Shown here: positions 9,427-18,001 of the stretch, one piece after another
Layout of the letters: every line of letters starts with the position of its first letter
How positions within the stretch are numbered: position 1 is the stretch's first letter
Source of the DNA: Clostridia bacterium
Lineage (GTDB): Bacteria > Bacillota > Clostridia > Lachnospirales > Lachnospiraceae
NCBI GenBank assembly: GCA_003246295.1
Contig: QKAS01000032.1
Span: forward strand, 223,872-287,871
Length of the DNA: 64,000 nt
Reading direction: 5' to 3'
Position numbers and translations under genes: made by a program
The notes under the pieces: model-generated
The model's input: only the letters and a program-made list of their open reading frames with translations
Told to the model about the DNA's origin: nothing
The model's database searches: none

Positions 9427-10305
9427 TTAATAAAATGTTTTTACCAGATTACCAATCACCAGATTCCATCCATCCGCTAAAATAAATAGCAGAATTTTAA
9501 ACGGCATAGAAATTGTAGTTGGCGGAAGCATCATCATACCCATACTCATAAGGGTTGACGCGACTACCATATCAATGACTATAAATGGAATATAGATTAA
9601 AAATCCAATAATAAAAGCAGTTCTGAGTTCGCTGATCAAAAAACTTGGTATCAGAACGGAGTTGGGAATATCATCAAGTCCTTCCACGCCAGATACTTTT
9701 GCAATCTCTAGAAACATTCTCACATCTTTGGCCTGTGTCTGTCCATACATAAACTCTCGCAAAGGTTCCATACCTCGCTCGAGTGCTTCTTCCTGCGTAA
9801 TTTCACCTGCGTCAAATGGTTTGATTGCCTCATCATTAATCTGTGTCAAAATCGGATTCATAATAAAGAATGTCAAAAATAACGCAAGTGCAATCATGAC
9901 CTGATTTGGCGGAGAAGTCTGGGTATTTAATGCGGTTCTGGTAAAATGTAAAACAATAATAATTCTGGTAAAAGATGTTAATGTGATTAACATGATTGGC
10001 GCGAGTGCAATTGCAGTCAACGTAATCAATATTTTCAACGATCCTGATATTTCACCATTTCCGTCATCATAGGTAATTGTTAGATTGTTCGCAACATTTA
10101 ATTCTTTTAATTCATCTGCATTCTGTGCAGTACCAGGCTCATTAATGTTTGTCCTGTTATCTTCTGTTCCGGCGATACCGGTTTCCAGTCCCTCAGTTTC
10201 TGCTGCCTTAGCCGGAATACTTAAGATTATAAACAATATGCCTACTATGAACAGCAGGCATAAGCTTTTCCATATGGTACGAACATAAATTTCATTCTGT
10301 TTCAT
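9427..10305 (-). CDS. fliP: Flagellar export gate protein FliP
   Basis: Core subunit of the export gate channel. The 292 aa protein starts with a signal-like hydrophobic helix (about 15-33), then an Ala/Glu/Asn-rich periplasmic stretch, then the FliP domain with SLKILITLTAIALAPIM, SFTRIIIVLHFTRTALNTQ and SPPNQVMIALALFLTFF. Conserved polar helices and the C-terminal membrane pair are present. It lies between fliO and fliQ. Confidence 0.97.
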   Translation of the reverse strand: MKQNEIYVRTIWKSLCLLFIVGILFIILSIPAKAAETEGLETGIAGTEDNRTNINEPGTAQNADELKELNVANNLTITYDDGNGEISGSLKILITLTAIALAPIMLITLTSFTRIIIVLHFTRTALNTQTSPPNQVMIALALFLTFFIMNPILTQINDEAIKPFDAGEITQEEALERGMEPLREFMYGQTQAKDVRMFLEIAKVSGVEGLDDIPNSVLIPSFLISELRTAFIIGFLIYIPFIVIDMVVASTLMSMGMMMLPPTTISMPFKILLFILADGWNLVIGNLVKTFY

Positions 10306-10324
10306 GAATACTCTCCAAAACAGA

Positions 10325-10693
10325 TTACTCTTTTTTCATTGTAGTAATCTTTTTTGCCTTCTCCAGTATCTCTTTAAAACGCACTGGCTCAATTGGTTCC
10401 TCAGGTCTGATATCAAGGTCATCTTCTGAGATTTCAGTCAAATATGTCACTGTATCCTTACAGACTGCTATTACAAAATACTTCTTTCCAGCCTGAATAA
10501 TCTGCAAATACTTATTTGTAGTAATTCTGTATGTTTCAATGACATGAATATTAGCGCTGTTTATTTTCTGTTTCTGAAAATTAGCAATCCACCTTGTCGT
10601 AAAATAAGTTATCGCCAGAATCAGCAGAAAAATAAACAACACTGTAATAAACTCTGCAATTGCATTCAAACTGCTACCTACGCTTAAAAGCAT
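10325..10693 (-). CDS. fliO: Flagellar biosynthesis protein FliO-like (FliZ)
   Basis: Likely FliO, the assembly helper that stabilises the FliP ring. The 122 aa protein has one N-terminal membrane helix (about 12-33) followed by a small cytoplasmic domain rich in beta strands with the IHVIETYRI and YFVIAVCKDTVTYLTEI stretches that resemble the FliO/FliZ family. FliO proteins diverge strongly, so position between cheY and fliP carries much of the weight. The start lies immediately after the cheY stop. Confidence 0.82.
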   Translation of the reverse strand: MLLSVGSSLNAIAEFITVLFIFLLILAITYFTTRWIANFQKQKINSANIHVIETYRITTNKYLQIIQAGKKYFVIAVCKDTVTYLTEISEDDLDIRPEEPIEPVRFKEILEKAKKITTMKKE

Positions 10694-10694
10694 A

Positions 10695-11057
10695 TCAGCC
10701 TACTACTTTCTTAACAGCCTCCAGAACTCTATCTGCCTGGAACGGTTTTACGATAAAATCTTTTGCGCCAGCCTGAATGGATTCGATAACCATAGCCTGT
10801 TGTCCCATTGCCGAGCACATAATGACTTTAGCACCTGCATCACTCTCTTTGATTTTTTTAAGTGCTCCAATACCATCTAATTCAGGCATTGTGATATCCA
10901 TTAATACAAGATCAGGTTTCAATTCGCTGTATTTTTCTACTGCTTTTGCTCCGTTTTCTGCTTCCCCTACAACGTTATAACCATTTTTTGTTAAAATATC
11001 TTTGATCATCATTCTCATAAATGCTGCATCATCACAAATTAAAATATTCTTTGCCAT
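10695..11057 (-). CDS. cheY: Chemotaxis response regulator CheY
   Basis: Single-domain receiver that, when phosphorylated by CheA, binds the FliM/FliY switch. The 120 aa protein has the acidic pair in LICDDAAFMR, the phospho-acceptor Asp in LVLMDITMPELDG, the switch Ser in VIMCSAMGQ and the Lys in FIVKPFQ. The ATG at 11057 is chosen because AGGAG lies 8 bases upstream; a GTG at 11066 directly abuts that site and cannot use it. It lies between the switch gene fliY, which also carries CheC-type phosphatase motifs, and fliO. Confidence 0.96.
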   Translation of the reverse strand: MAKNILICDDAAFMRMMIKDILTKNGYNVVGEAENGAKAVEKYSELKPDLVLMDITMPELDGIGALKKIKESDAGAKVIMCSAMGQQAMVIESIQAGAKDFIVKPFQADRVLEAVKKVVG

Positions 11058-11078
11058 ATTATACACTCCTATTCAATC

Positions 11079-12338
11079 CTATTTTATGATTTCAGTTACC
11101 CTGACACCAAAACTCTCTTCAATTACAACAACCTCACCTTTTGCTACAAATTTACCATTGACCAAAACATCGATTGGTTCTCCGGCAATTTTATCCAATT
11201 CGATTATTGTACCTGGTGCAAAGTCTAAAATATCTGATATAGACTTACTTGTTCTGCCAAGCTCTACAGTAACTTCCAAAGGTACATCCATGATCAACCC
11301 GATATTTTCTCTTCCGGGTATTCCTGAAAAATCATTATTAAAGCTTTGAAACTGTGCTGGCTGTATATTAATGTTTTGTTGCATTTGTGGCATCCCCATT
11401 TGTGGGGTTCCCATCTGTGGGGCTCCATACTGCGGTATCCCCATGTTTGGGGTTCCTATTTGCGGCATTCCCATGTTTGGGGTTCCATACTGAGGCATCC
11501 CCATTTGTGGGGTTCCCATTTGCGGCATTCCCATATTTGGGGCTCCCATCTGTGGCATTTCTGCATATGCTGGTTGTGTGGGAACTTCAATCTGTGGTGG
11601 CACAAATGGCTGTGGCTCTGGTGTTTCCTGTTTTGATCCTGTCTGCTGCCCCATAAATGTTTCATAGAGTGAACGGGCAAAATCTAGCGGATATAATTGC
11701 ATAATCGAGCTATCCACCAAATCACCAATCGTCATCCTAAATGCGATTTTTACAAATGTGCTCTCTAAAAATGGTGCTATATCCGACGCCGATTTATGTT
11801 CTTCTAAATCAATGTGGCTTGCAATTGGTGGGCTGATGTCAATTGTCTGGTTCAACATGGATGATAACGAGGTTGCTGCCGAACCCATCATCTGATTCAT
11901 TGCCTCTGATATGGCACTCAAATGAAGTTCTGTTAATTCTCCATCAATGTTGGTACCATCTCCACCCATCATAAGATCTGTAATTATTTTTACATCCTGT
12001 TCCTTTAATACTAGGATATTACTACCTGAAAGTCCATCGGTATATTGAATTTCAATAAATACACAAGGTTTCTGATACTGATTAATTACTCCATCCCAGG
12101 TTTCTGTCGTAACCACCGGTGTTGTAATATTAACTTTTCTATTTACCAGGGAATACAATGTCGTTGCCGAAGTTCCCATACTGATATTGGCAACTTCTCC
12201 AATTGCATCTTTTTCGATATCGGATAGTATTTCCTGGTTATTCTGTGCACTGTCAGGCTGAGTTGCAGGTGTATCTCCTGACAAATCCATTCCACTCAAC
12301 AGCGCATTTATCTCATCCTGGGACAACATTCCGTCCAT
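11079..12338 (-). CDS. fliY: Flagellar motor switch phosphatase FliY (CheC-FliN fusion)
   Basis: Switch protein that also dephosphorylates CheY-P. Order in 419 aa: an N-terminal CheY-P docking peptide (LSQDEINALLSG), a CheC-type domain (about 35-235) with two intact phosphatase helices (DAIGEVAN and SAISEAMN, each with a Pro 23 residues after the Asn), a Pro/Met/Gly repeat linker (about 260-320), and a C-terminal SpoA/FliN domain (about 345-419) with VPLEVTVELGRTSKSI. Both catalytic E-x2-N pairs are present, so the phosphatase is probably active. It lies directly after fliM. The repeat linker is unusual; see the repeat entry. Confidence 0.96.
   Translation of the reverse strand: MDGMLSQDEINALLSGMDLSGDTPATQPDSAQNNQEILSDIEKDAIGEVANISMGTSATTLYSLVNRKVNITTPVVTTETWDGVINQYQKPCVFIEIQYTDGLSGSNILVLKEQDVKIITDLMMGGDGTNIDGELTELHLSAISEAMNQMMGSAATSLSSMLNQTIDISPPIASHIDLEEHKSASDIAPFLESTFVKIAFRMTIGDLVDSSIMQLYPLDFARSLYETFMGQQTGSKQETPEPQPFVPPQIEVPTQPAYAEMPQMGAPNMGMPQMGTPQMGMPQYGTPNMGMPQIGTPNMGIPQYGAPQMGTPQMGMPQMQQNINIQPAQFQSFNNDFSGIPGRENIGLIMDVPLEVTVELGRTSKSISDILDFAPGTIIELDKIAGEPIDVLVNGKFVAKGEVVVIEESFGVRVTEIIK
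11382..11558 (-). repeat. 15-bp tandem repeat coding for Pro-x-Met-Gly-x pentapeptides in FliY
   Basis: About eleven consecutive units of pattern P-[QN]-[MYI]-G-x (PQMGA, PNMGM, PQMGT, PQYGT and so on) form the linker between the CheC and FliN domains. At the DNA level the units are near-identical 15-mers, so the copy number can change by slippage without shifting the frame. No function is visible; a flexible spacer is the simplest reading. Confidence 0.9.
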
Positions 12339-12341
12339 GTA

Positions 12342-13322
12342 TTAGTCCCCCTCTCTTACTACTTCTGAAATTCTGACAGCGTATACATCTTTATGCGAAC
12401 CTGGCAGAGCAGTAAATTTTCTAATATTTCCAACATAAATATCTAGTTCATTATCTATCCTGGAGTTCAAACGGATAATATCTCCCACCTGCAAATTTAC
12501 AAAGTCATTTACTGTAACCATGCTTTCTCCCAGAACCGCCTTAACAGGTATTTCAACCTTTTTAATTAATGATTGGATATAATCATGGTAATTTTCATCC
12601 GTTGACTCCTGCATAGAAGAAAACCAGTACTTGGTGTTCAATTTATCCATAACATTTTCAAGTGTAAAATAAGGAAGACAAATATTCATCATTCCTTCTG
12701 TATCACCTATCTTAAGATTCAGTGTTATGATTGCAATCATATCATTAGGCGATATTACTTGTGCAAACTGGGCATTTGTTTCAATTCGTTCCATAAATGG
12801 ATTGATTTCAATTACATTTTTCCAAGGTTCTCGAAGTAATTGCATACAAATGACAAGAATTTTTTCCACTATCGTCATTTCTATCTCTGAAAATTCTCTC
12901 GACTTATCCAGTGGTTGTCCCTGCCCTCCAAGCATACGATCAATCATTGCAAATCCTAAATTTGCTGAAAGTTCTATTATGATTGTTCCAGGCAGCGGTG
13001 CAAAATTTACAACACCCAGTATAACCGGATTAGATAAGGCATTTGTAAACTCAGAAAAAGTAACAGTCTCAGAACTGGCTACTGCCACCTGAATATTTTT
13101 TCTTAAATATACTGGTAAGTTGGTGGATAGCAATCTCCCATAATGTTCAAATATAATTTCCAGTGTTCGCAAATGTTCTTTGGAGAATTTGGCAGGCCGT
13201 TTAAAGTCGTAACTTTTTACCTGTTTGTCTCCGTCTTTCGGCATATCGTCAACATCAAGCTCACCCGTACTTAGTGCCTGAAGAAGACTGTCTATTTCGT
13301 TTTGCGAAAGGACTTCTCCCAC
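12342..13322 (-). CDS. fliM: Flagellar motor switch protein FliM
   Basis: C-ring protein that binds CheY-P and sets the direction of rotation. The N-terminal docking peptide is LSQNEIDSLLQAL. The middle domain has the GGQGQPL segment (MLGGQGQPLDKSREF) and the C-terminal SpoA domain ends in VRISEVV. The 326 aa length is normal. It is followed at 4 bases by fliY and preceded by fliL, the Firmicutes order. Confidence 0.97.
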   Translation of the reverse strand: MGEVLSQNEIDSLLQALSTGELDVDDMPKDGDKQVKSYDFKRPAKFSKEHLRTLEIIFEHYGRLLSTNLPVYLRKNIQVAVASSETVTFSEFTNALSNPVILGVVNFAPLPGTIIIELSANLGFAMIDRMLGGQGQPLDKSREFSEIEMTIVEKILVICMQLLREPWKNVIEINPFMERIETNAQFAQVISPNDMIAIITLNLKIGDTEGMMNICLPYFTLENVMDKLNTKYWFSSMQESTDENYHDYIQSLIKKVEIPVKAVLGESMVTVNDFVNLQVGDIIRLNSRIDNELDIYVGNIRKFTALPGSHKDVYAVRISEVVREGD

Positions 13323-13361
13323 GTCAACCCACCTCCCATCATTCAGTTATTGTTGATTCTT

Positions 13362-13880
13362 TTACTGGAACATAATATCCCTGAATGAAACTTCAAAGAT
13401 AAATTTCGAATCAAACATTGTCTGTATTCTATCAAGTATTTCCTGACGGAGTCCTGACTGATCGGCTTGAAGTTCTTCAATGGTATAAGTGCCAATTACT
13501 TCTATAATTGCACTTTTAATTAAACTCTCCTTCGTAGAAAGAGTCGCTCCATAGCTCTTATACCCTTCATCTTTTATATTCATCGAAAGTGACACCGAGA
13601 CAAGTGCAAAATGATCCTCTCCATCTGCTCCTTTTTGCAACGGAATCGTCATCTGATCTTCTATGTCATATACCTCAATATCTGAAATAGGAACGCTCTC
13701 AACATCTGCACTTTCTCCTGGCAGACTGCCAACTTCGAGTTGGAGAATTCCTGCAATATCTGACACTAGTGCAGCCGTTTTGTTGGCTGATCCTACTACG
13801 CTAAACATCATGATGGACGTTAGTATGATATTTACGATCAGTAGCGCAAGAATAAGAATGGATAATAAGTTCTTTTTCAT
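13362..13880 (-). CDS. fliL: Flagellar basal body-associated protein FliL
   Basis: Membrane protein that surrounds and supports the stator. The 172 aa protein has an N-terminal membrane helix (about 5-27) and an extracytoplasmic domain ending in the FliL-type C-terminus FIFEVSFRDIMFQ, with REILDRIQTMF resembling the conserved helix. It lies between motB and fliM, consistent with a stator role. Assignment rests on size, topology and position with moderate sequence resemblance. Confidence 0.9.
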   Translation of the reverse strand: MKKNLLSILILALLIVNIILTSIMMFSVVGSANKTAALVSDIAGILQLEVGSLPGESADVESVPISDIEVYDIEDQMTIPLQKGADGEDHFALVSVSLSMNIKDEGYKSYGATLSTKESLIKSAIIEVIGTYTIEELQADQSGLRQEILDRIQTMFDSKFIFEVSFRDIMFQ

Positions 13881-13897
13881 GTATTTACTCCCTTAAG

Positions 13898-14695
13898 TTA
13901 ATAAGTACTCAGAGTGTGATAAACCTTAATTTCAACTCTTCTGTTCTTTGCCCTGCCTTCTGGTGTGGCATTGTCAGCAATCGGCACATATTCTCCCCTG
14001 CCCGAATGTTTAATCATGGATGGATCAATATTTGTGTTCTGAATGATATAATTAAACACCGAGAGTGCTCTGAAACTACTTAATTCATCATTGTTTGCAA
14101 ACTGTGAATTGTTGATCGGCACATTATCTGTGTGTCCTTCTACCTCTATAATACTTTCAGAATATCTTTCTAAGATTATGCCTATCTTGCCCATGAGTGG
14201 TAGCGATGCTTCTTTTAATTGTGCTTTCCCCGAATCAAATAAAAGCGCGCCATTCAAGGTAAGCTGTACATATTCTGAAGTGAAATCTATGTCGACTTCT
14301 GCCCCAATATCCTGTTCGCCAAGCGCTTCTGCAATTTTTTCAGCCAATTGTTCCGACTCTTTCAGCTTTTCAGCCTGCACTTCTTCCATAGCGCCTTGCA
14401 TTTCTTTTTCGCCTTCTTCAGACTTCCCCATACTTGTAAAGTATTGATCCAGCTGATTGAGCTGACTCACACCATTGCCAATCAGCATTCCATCACCAAT
14501 AGAGGTTCCACCAGCTTCAAATATACTGAATGTATTTGAAAAGGAAGCAGCAACAAGCTCATACTTCTGTGCATCTACCGTTGACATTGAAAATAAAAGC
14601 ACAAAAAAACAAAGCAGAAGATTCATGAGATCTCCAAAAGTCGCCATCCACGCAGGGGCGCCGGGTGATGGTAAGTCTTCTTGTTTTTTAGCCAT
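13898..14695 (-). CDS. motB: Flagellar stator protein MotB
   Basis: Peptidoglycan-anchored stator subunit. The single membrane helix carries the ion-binding Asp in ATFGDLMNLLLCFFVLLFS (about residue 22). A coiled linker (about 75-130) is followed by an OmpA-like peptidoglycan-binding domain with VEGHTDNVPI and RGEYVPIADN. Length 265 aa is normal. Its start overlaps the end of motA by 8 bases, so the two are probably translationally coupled. The coupling ion cannot be decided from the sequence alone. Confidence 0.97.
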   Translation of the reverse strand: MAKKQEDLPSPGAPAWMATFGDLMNLLLCFFVLLFSMSTVDAQKYELVAASFSNTFSIFEAGGTSIGDGMLIGNGVSQLNQLDQYFTSMGKSEEGEKEMQGAMEEVQAEKLKESEQLAEKIAEALGEQDIGAEVDIDFTSEYVQLTLNGALLFDSGKAQLKEASLPLMGKIGIILERYSESIIEVEGHTDNVPINNSQFANNDELSSFRALSVFNYIIQNTNIDPSMIKHSGRGEYVPIADNATPEGRAKNRRVEIKVYHTLSTY

Positions 14696-15488
14696 CTAAC
14701 TCGCCTCCCGTCTCCGGTGCATCGGTCTTTCTTTGTGACGGAGATAAGAATGATTTTAATTTTTCCTCAATAACTCTGGGATTTTCACCCGCTTGAATTG
14801 ATAGAAGGCCTTCAATCATGATTTCTTTTGTCATAATCTCCGAACCATTATTTGCTTTTAATTTTGAAGAAACCGGAGCACAAACCCAGTTTGCTAAAAG
14901 AGAACCGTACAGTGTAGTAATTAACGCAATCGACATATTAGGCCCAATCGCCGCAGCATCCGACATGTTCTGCAGCATATTAATCAAACCAATTAATGTA
15001 CCAATCATACCCCATGCAGGTCCCATACCGCCTAATTGATCCCAAAACCCAATTTTACTTTTATGCCTTGCATCAATACTGACAAGTTCTGTTTCCATAA
15101 TTGCTCTGACCAGATCAGGATCTGTTCCATCGACAATCAAAAGAATTCCCTTTTTAAGAAATTCATCATCAAGATCGCCTGCAGCTTCTTCTAAAGAAAG
15201 AAGCCCTTCTTTTCGGGCAACATTGGATAAGTCTATGATCTTTTTTATAATTTCCGAAGTGTTTGACTTAGGTGCCTTAAAAATAAGTGTAATACTCTTT
15301 AAAGACGAAACATATTCTTTTAAGGAATAAGATGCAAGCATAACACTGAAGGAACCCCCCAATGTAATATATACTGAGGGAAGATCTATGAAATTACCAA
15401 GAGCTGCAAATCCCTGATCTCCTGAGACAATACCATATATAATCAATCCAAGGCATAGTAACAAGCCGATAACTGAAGCTATATCCAC
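14688..15488 (-). CDS. motA: Flagellar stator protein MotA
   Basis: Ion-channel subunit of the stator. The 266 aa protein has four hydrophobic segments, a large cytoplasmic loop between the second and third, and the conserved GMIGTLIGLINML third segment with YGSLLANWVCAP following. It is coupled to motB and preceded by flbD, as in Bacillus and Clostridia, where flbD/swrD supports stator output. Confidence 0.97.
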   Translation of the reverse strand: MDIASVIGLLLCLGLIIYGIVSGDQGFAALGNFIDLPSVYITLGGSFSVMLASYSLKEYVSSLKSITLIFKAPKSNTSEIIKKIIDLSNVARKEGLLSLEEAAGDLDDEFLKKGILLIVDGTDPDLVRAIMETELVSIDARHKSKIGFWDQLGGMGPAWGMIGTLIGLINMLQNMSDAAAIGPNMSIALITTLYGSLLANWVCAPVSSKLKANNGSEIMTKEIMIEGLLSIQAGENPRVIEEKLKSFLSPSQRKTDAPETGGELDG

Positions 15489-15509
15489 AGTAGCACCTAC
15501 CTTTTTGCA

Positions 15510-15695
15510 TTAATTTGCAAAAATTTCCTTTCTATACAATTTTACAAGATTTTTTATCTCTTGTCTACTTTCTTTTACAATAATTTTCTTGCCGTTTGTA
15601 AAGGAAATTACCGTGTCTGGCGTCTCTTCCACCATCTCAATCAGGTCCGCATTAATGAGTATCACTTCACCATTTATCCTTGTAACATCTATCAT
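15510..15695 (-). CDS. flbD: FlbD/SwrD family motility protein
   Basis: Small protein of the FlbD family (SwrD, formerly YlzI, in Bacillus subtilis), known there to raise motor power for swarming, probably through the stator. The 61 aa protein opens MIDVTRINGEVILINADLIE and contains the family's TPDTVISFTNGKKI stretch. The ATG at 15695 has AGGAG 8 bases upstream; a longer frame to 15758 has no ribosome site. It sits directly before motA, matching the proposed function. A hairpin separates it from flgE. Confidence 0.93.
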   Translation of the reverse strand: MIDVTRINGEVILINADLIEMVEETPDTVISFTNGKKIIVKESRQEIKNLVKLYRKEIFAN

Positions 15696-15764
15696 AGCGG
15701 TCTCCTCCAAGCTTTTTTGTTGTAAAAATTTATCATTTATAGAAATAGTATAATACATATATAA

Positions 15765-15804
15765 AAATAAGGGAACCAGTTTATGTGAACCAGCTCCCTT
15801 ATTT
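15765..15804 (-). terminator. Terminator-like hairpin between flgE and flbD
   Basis: A perfect 10-bp inverted repeat (15765-15774 with 15795-15804) plus a short inner GTT/AAC pairing, followed on the minus strand by a T-rich run. It could end most transcripts after flgE and so reduce expression of the stator, switch and export genes, or act as a partial attenuator. Confidence 0.6.
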
Positions 15805-15832
15805 ATAAATATACACTTTAAAATATTAATGA

Positions 15833-17473
15833 TTATCTCTTCAGATTAACAAGTTCTTCCAGCATAGTATCAGAAACTGTGATAATTCTGCTGTTCGCCT
15901 GGAAGCCTCTCTGTGTTGTGATCATTTCTGTGAACTCCGATGAAAGGTCAACATTACTCATTTCCAGAACACCAGTTGACATGTAACCACCATCTGCTGA
16001 AACATCAACACCAATGCCATCAAATTCTCCTGAGTTCAATGTTGCTGAATATAGGTTGTCGCCTTCTTTTTCAAGACCAGAAGGATTGGAAAACTGAGCA
16101 ACTGCAATTTGTCCTAATAGTCTTGTCTGTCCATTATCATAAGACGCATAAATCATACCATTGTTCTGAATTGCAATACCTGACAAATCTCCAACTTTTC
16201 TACCTGTACCATATCCATCGGTATCACCACTTTTTGCAGCAACTGTGGATGTTCCGTTGTTGTTTAAGTTGGTTGATGTTGCAAAATCGATTGTAATATT
16301 CGAAAAATTCCCATTTGGCATTGTTAGTGTAACTGAAGTCGCTGTTGCTGAACCATTGATTCCAGCAAATTTACCATCACTTGTACTATAGCTGACCTTT
16401 GCACCTTCATATCCCACAAACGTGATTTGATTATTATTTGCATTATCAGCTACCGTGTCTAGATTTGGTACCGTCGCGCCATTTTGAATAATCGTCGACA
16501 TTTTAACCTGTGTTCCGGCTGGATACTCTACATAAGAATCTAAAAATTCATTCACGTTGCTAAATCCATACAGCGTTGCAATTTTAGCGACATCGTCTGA
16601 GTAACCAGTTGTTGCATCGTACAAATCATCCAGATTGACTGCGGTTGCAGAACCAATCTGATACTGTGTTCCAGTAATCGTAAGACTTGCCGCCTGTGCT
16701 GTAACAGGTGTCGTATATGCTTGATACGTTCCAAGCGTAATACCTGGATACTTATCCAGCACTGATTCATTGTTCGAATCAAGAACATCGCTTAATTTAA
16801 GACCGTACTGTCCATCTGCCATTTCTGTCATCTTAAGCTTCGCAGTATAGCTATAACCTAAATTATCATAAAATGTCAGGTTCATAATCTTTCCGCTTGT
16901 ACTTGTCGCATCGGTATCATTTTTGTCTATAATACCCGAAACATAAGCTTTAGATGTTGCTTCTGCTGTATAAGTCATGTTTTCAGCGCTCATGATTCTG
17001 AGAGCAGTAACCGTATCTTTTTTAATGGCAAGTCCTGTATCATCAACGCCCCATCCCATAACATTATATCCATTACTGGACATTGCAAGATTTCCAGCGG
17101 CATCCACATAAAAAGAACCATCACGCGTAAAGAAGTTGCTTGCGCCATCGCTTACAACAAAGAAAGCATCTCCTGTAATTTTAATATCAAATGGGTTTCC
17201 TGTAGTTTGTGTCGCACCTGCAGTTGTAATTGATGTACTGATCGCTCCTGATTTAACACCAAGACCGATTTGTTTTGCATTGGTACCAGCGGTACCTGTT
17301 GTTGCGTTTGGACCAGATGCACTTTGTGTCGTCTGATACATTAATTCACTGAATGTGATTGAACTTGATTTGTACGCAACCGTATTGACGTTGGCAATAT
17401 TATTACCGATAACGTCCATTTTAATCTGGTGTGTTTTAAGACCTGATACACCAGCGTATAATGATCTCATCAT
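15833..17473 (-). CDS. flgE: Flagellar hook protein FlgE
   Basis: Forms the hook outside the cell. The N-terminus is diagnostic (MMRSLYAGVSGLKTHQIKM, then NNIANVNTVAYKSS) and the C-terminus has the paired coiled-coil segment NVDLSSEFTEMITTQRGFQA. The long centre, rich in Thr, Asn and Gly, is the surface-exposed hook region; 546 aa is larger than enterobacterial FlgE (about 400). The start at 17473 has AGGAGG 10 bases upstream; codons upstream to 17548 have no ribosome site. It lies between a TIGR02530-type gene and flbD. Confidence 0.96.
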   Translation of the reverse strand: MMRSLYAGVSGLKTHQIKMDVIGNNIANVNTVAYKSSSITFSELMYQTTQSASGPNATTGTAGTNAKQIGLGVKSGAISTSITTAGATQTTGNPFDIKITGDAFFVVSDGASNFFTRDGSFYVDAAGNLAMSSNGYNVMGWGVDDTGLAIKKDTVTALRIMSAENMTYTAEATSKAYVSGIIDKNDTDATSTSGKIMNLTFYDNLGYSYTAKLKMTEMADGQYGLKLSDVLDSNNESVLDKYPGITLGTYQAYTTPVTAQAASLTITGTQYQIGSATAVNLDDLYDATTGYSDDVAKIATLYGFSNVNEFLDSYVEYPAGTQVKMSTIIQNGATVPNLDTVADNANNNQITFVGYEGAKVSYSTSDGKFAGINGSATATSVTLTMPNGNFSNITIDFATSTNLNNNGTSTVAAKSGDTDGYGTGRKVGDLSGIAIQNNGMIYASYDNGQTRLLGQIAVAQFSNPSGLEKEGDNLYSATLNSGEFDGIGVDVSADGGYMSTGVLEMSNVDLSSEFTEMITTQRGFQANSRIITVSDTMLEELVNLKR

Positions 17474-17557
17474 AATGAAATGACCTCCTGAAATAGTATC
17501 TGATGTCCGTTTTGCCCCTTCTGTCATTCGGGGGCGACTAGCTTCCATAAGGTCCAG

Positions 17558-17962
17558 CTAATTGATTACGGCTCCATCGATATTGGTAAATATATTTTCT
17601 TGTGTTTCTGTCTGATCCATTGCTGTTACCACTGTCTTATTTGGAATATTTACGATAAATGCAAATTGATCCACAATCACAAGCGAATCTTTAATTCCTT
17701 TTTCTCCTGCTTTGTTTGCACCTTCGTTTAATCGTTCAAGTTGGTCGTTTGTTAATTCAATATTCCTGTCAGCCAGTCTGTTTGCTGCATGTTTTGAAAA
17801 CTTAACTTCCGAAGTATCCTGCCATGTTTTCTGGTTCAGTATTTCCTGAAATGTTTTGCCGTCTTTTGTTGTTACCGGAGTTGCTTTGGTAACTTTCGTC
17901 TGATTCAGGTACTGATCCTGCAGCTGTTCAATGGATAAGTGCTGTCCATAGTTAATCTGCAT
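17558..17962 (-). CDS. Flagellar operon protein of the TIGR02530 family
   Basis: Member of the small conserved family found next to flgD and flgE in Firmicutes flagellar operons. Biochemical role unknown; an accessory in hook assembly is a guess from position. Of 134 aa, the C-terminal half holds the family signature EVKFSKHAANRLADRNIELT and a strand-rich end (SLVIVDQFAFIVNIPNKTVVTAM). The ATG at 17962 follows AGGAGGAGGG; the longer frame start at 17989 lacks such a site. Confidence 0.88.
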   Translation of the reverse strand: MQINYGQHLSIEQLQDQYLNQTKVTKATPVTTKDGKTFQEILNQKTWQDTSEVKFSKHAANRLADRNIELTNDQLERLNEGANKAGEKGIKDSLVIVDQFAFIVNIPNKTVVTAMDQTETQENIFTNIDGAVIN

Positions 17963-18001
17963 TCTTTTCCCTCCTCCTTGAGGAATCATAGACTCATCTG
18001 A

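Noticed and set aside
11346..11656. Long plus-strand open frames opposite the FliY linker
   Set aside because: They are the antisense of the 15-bp repeat and have no ribosome site; fliY explains the region.
17474..17560. c-di-GMP riboswitch before flgE
   Set aside because: Hairpins are present but the conserved GEMM or class II core sequences are not.
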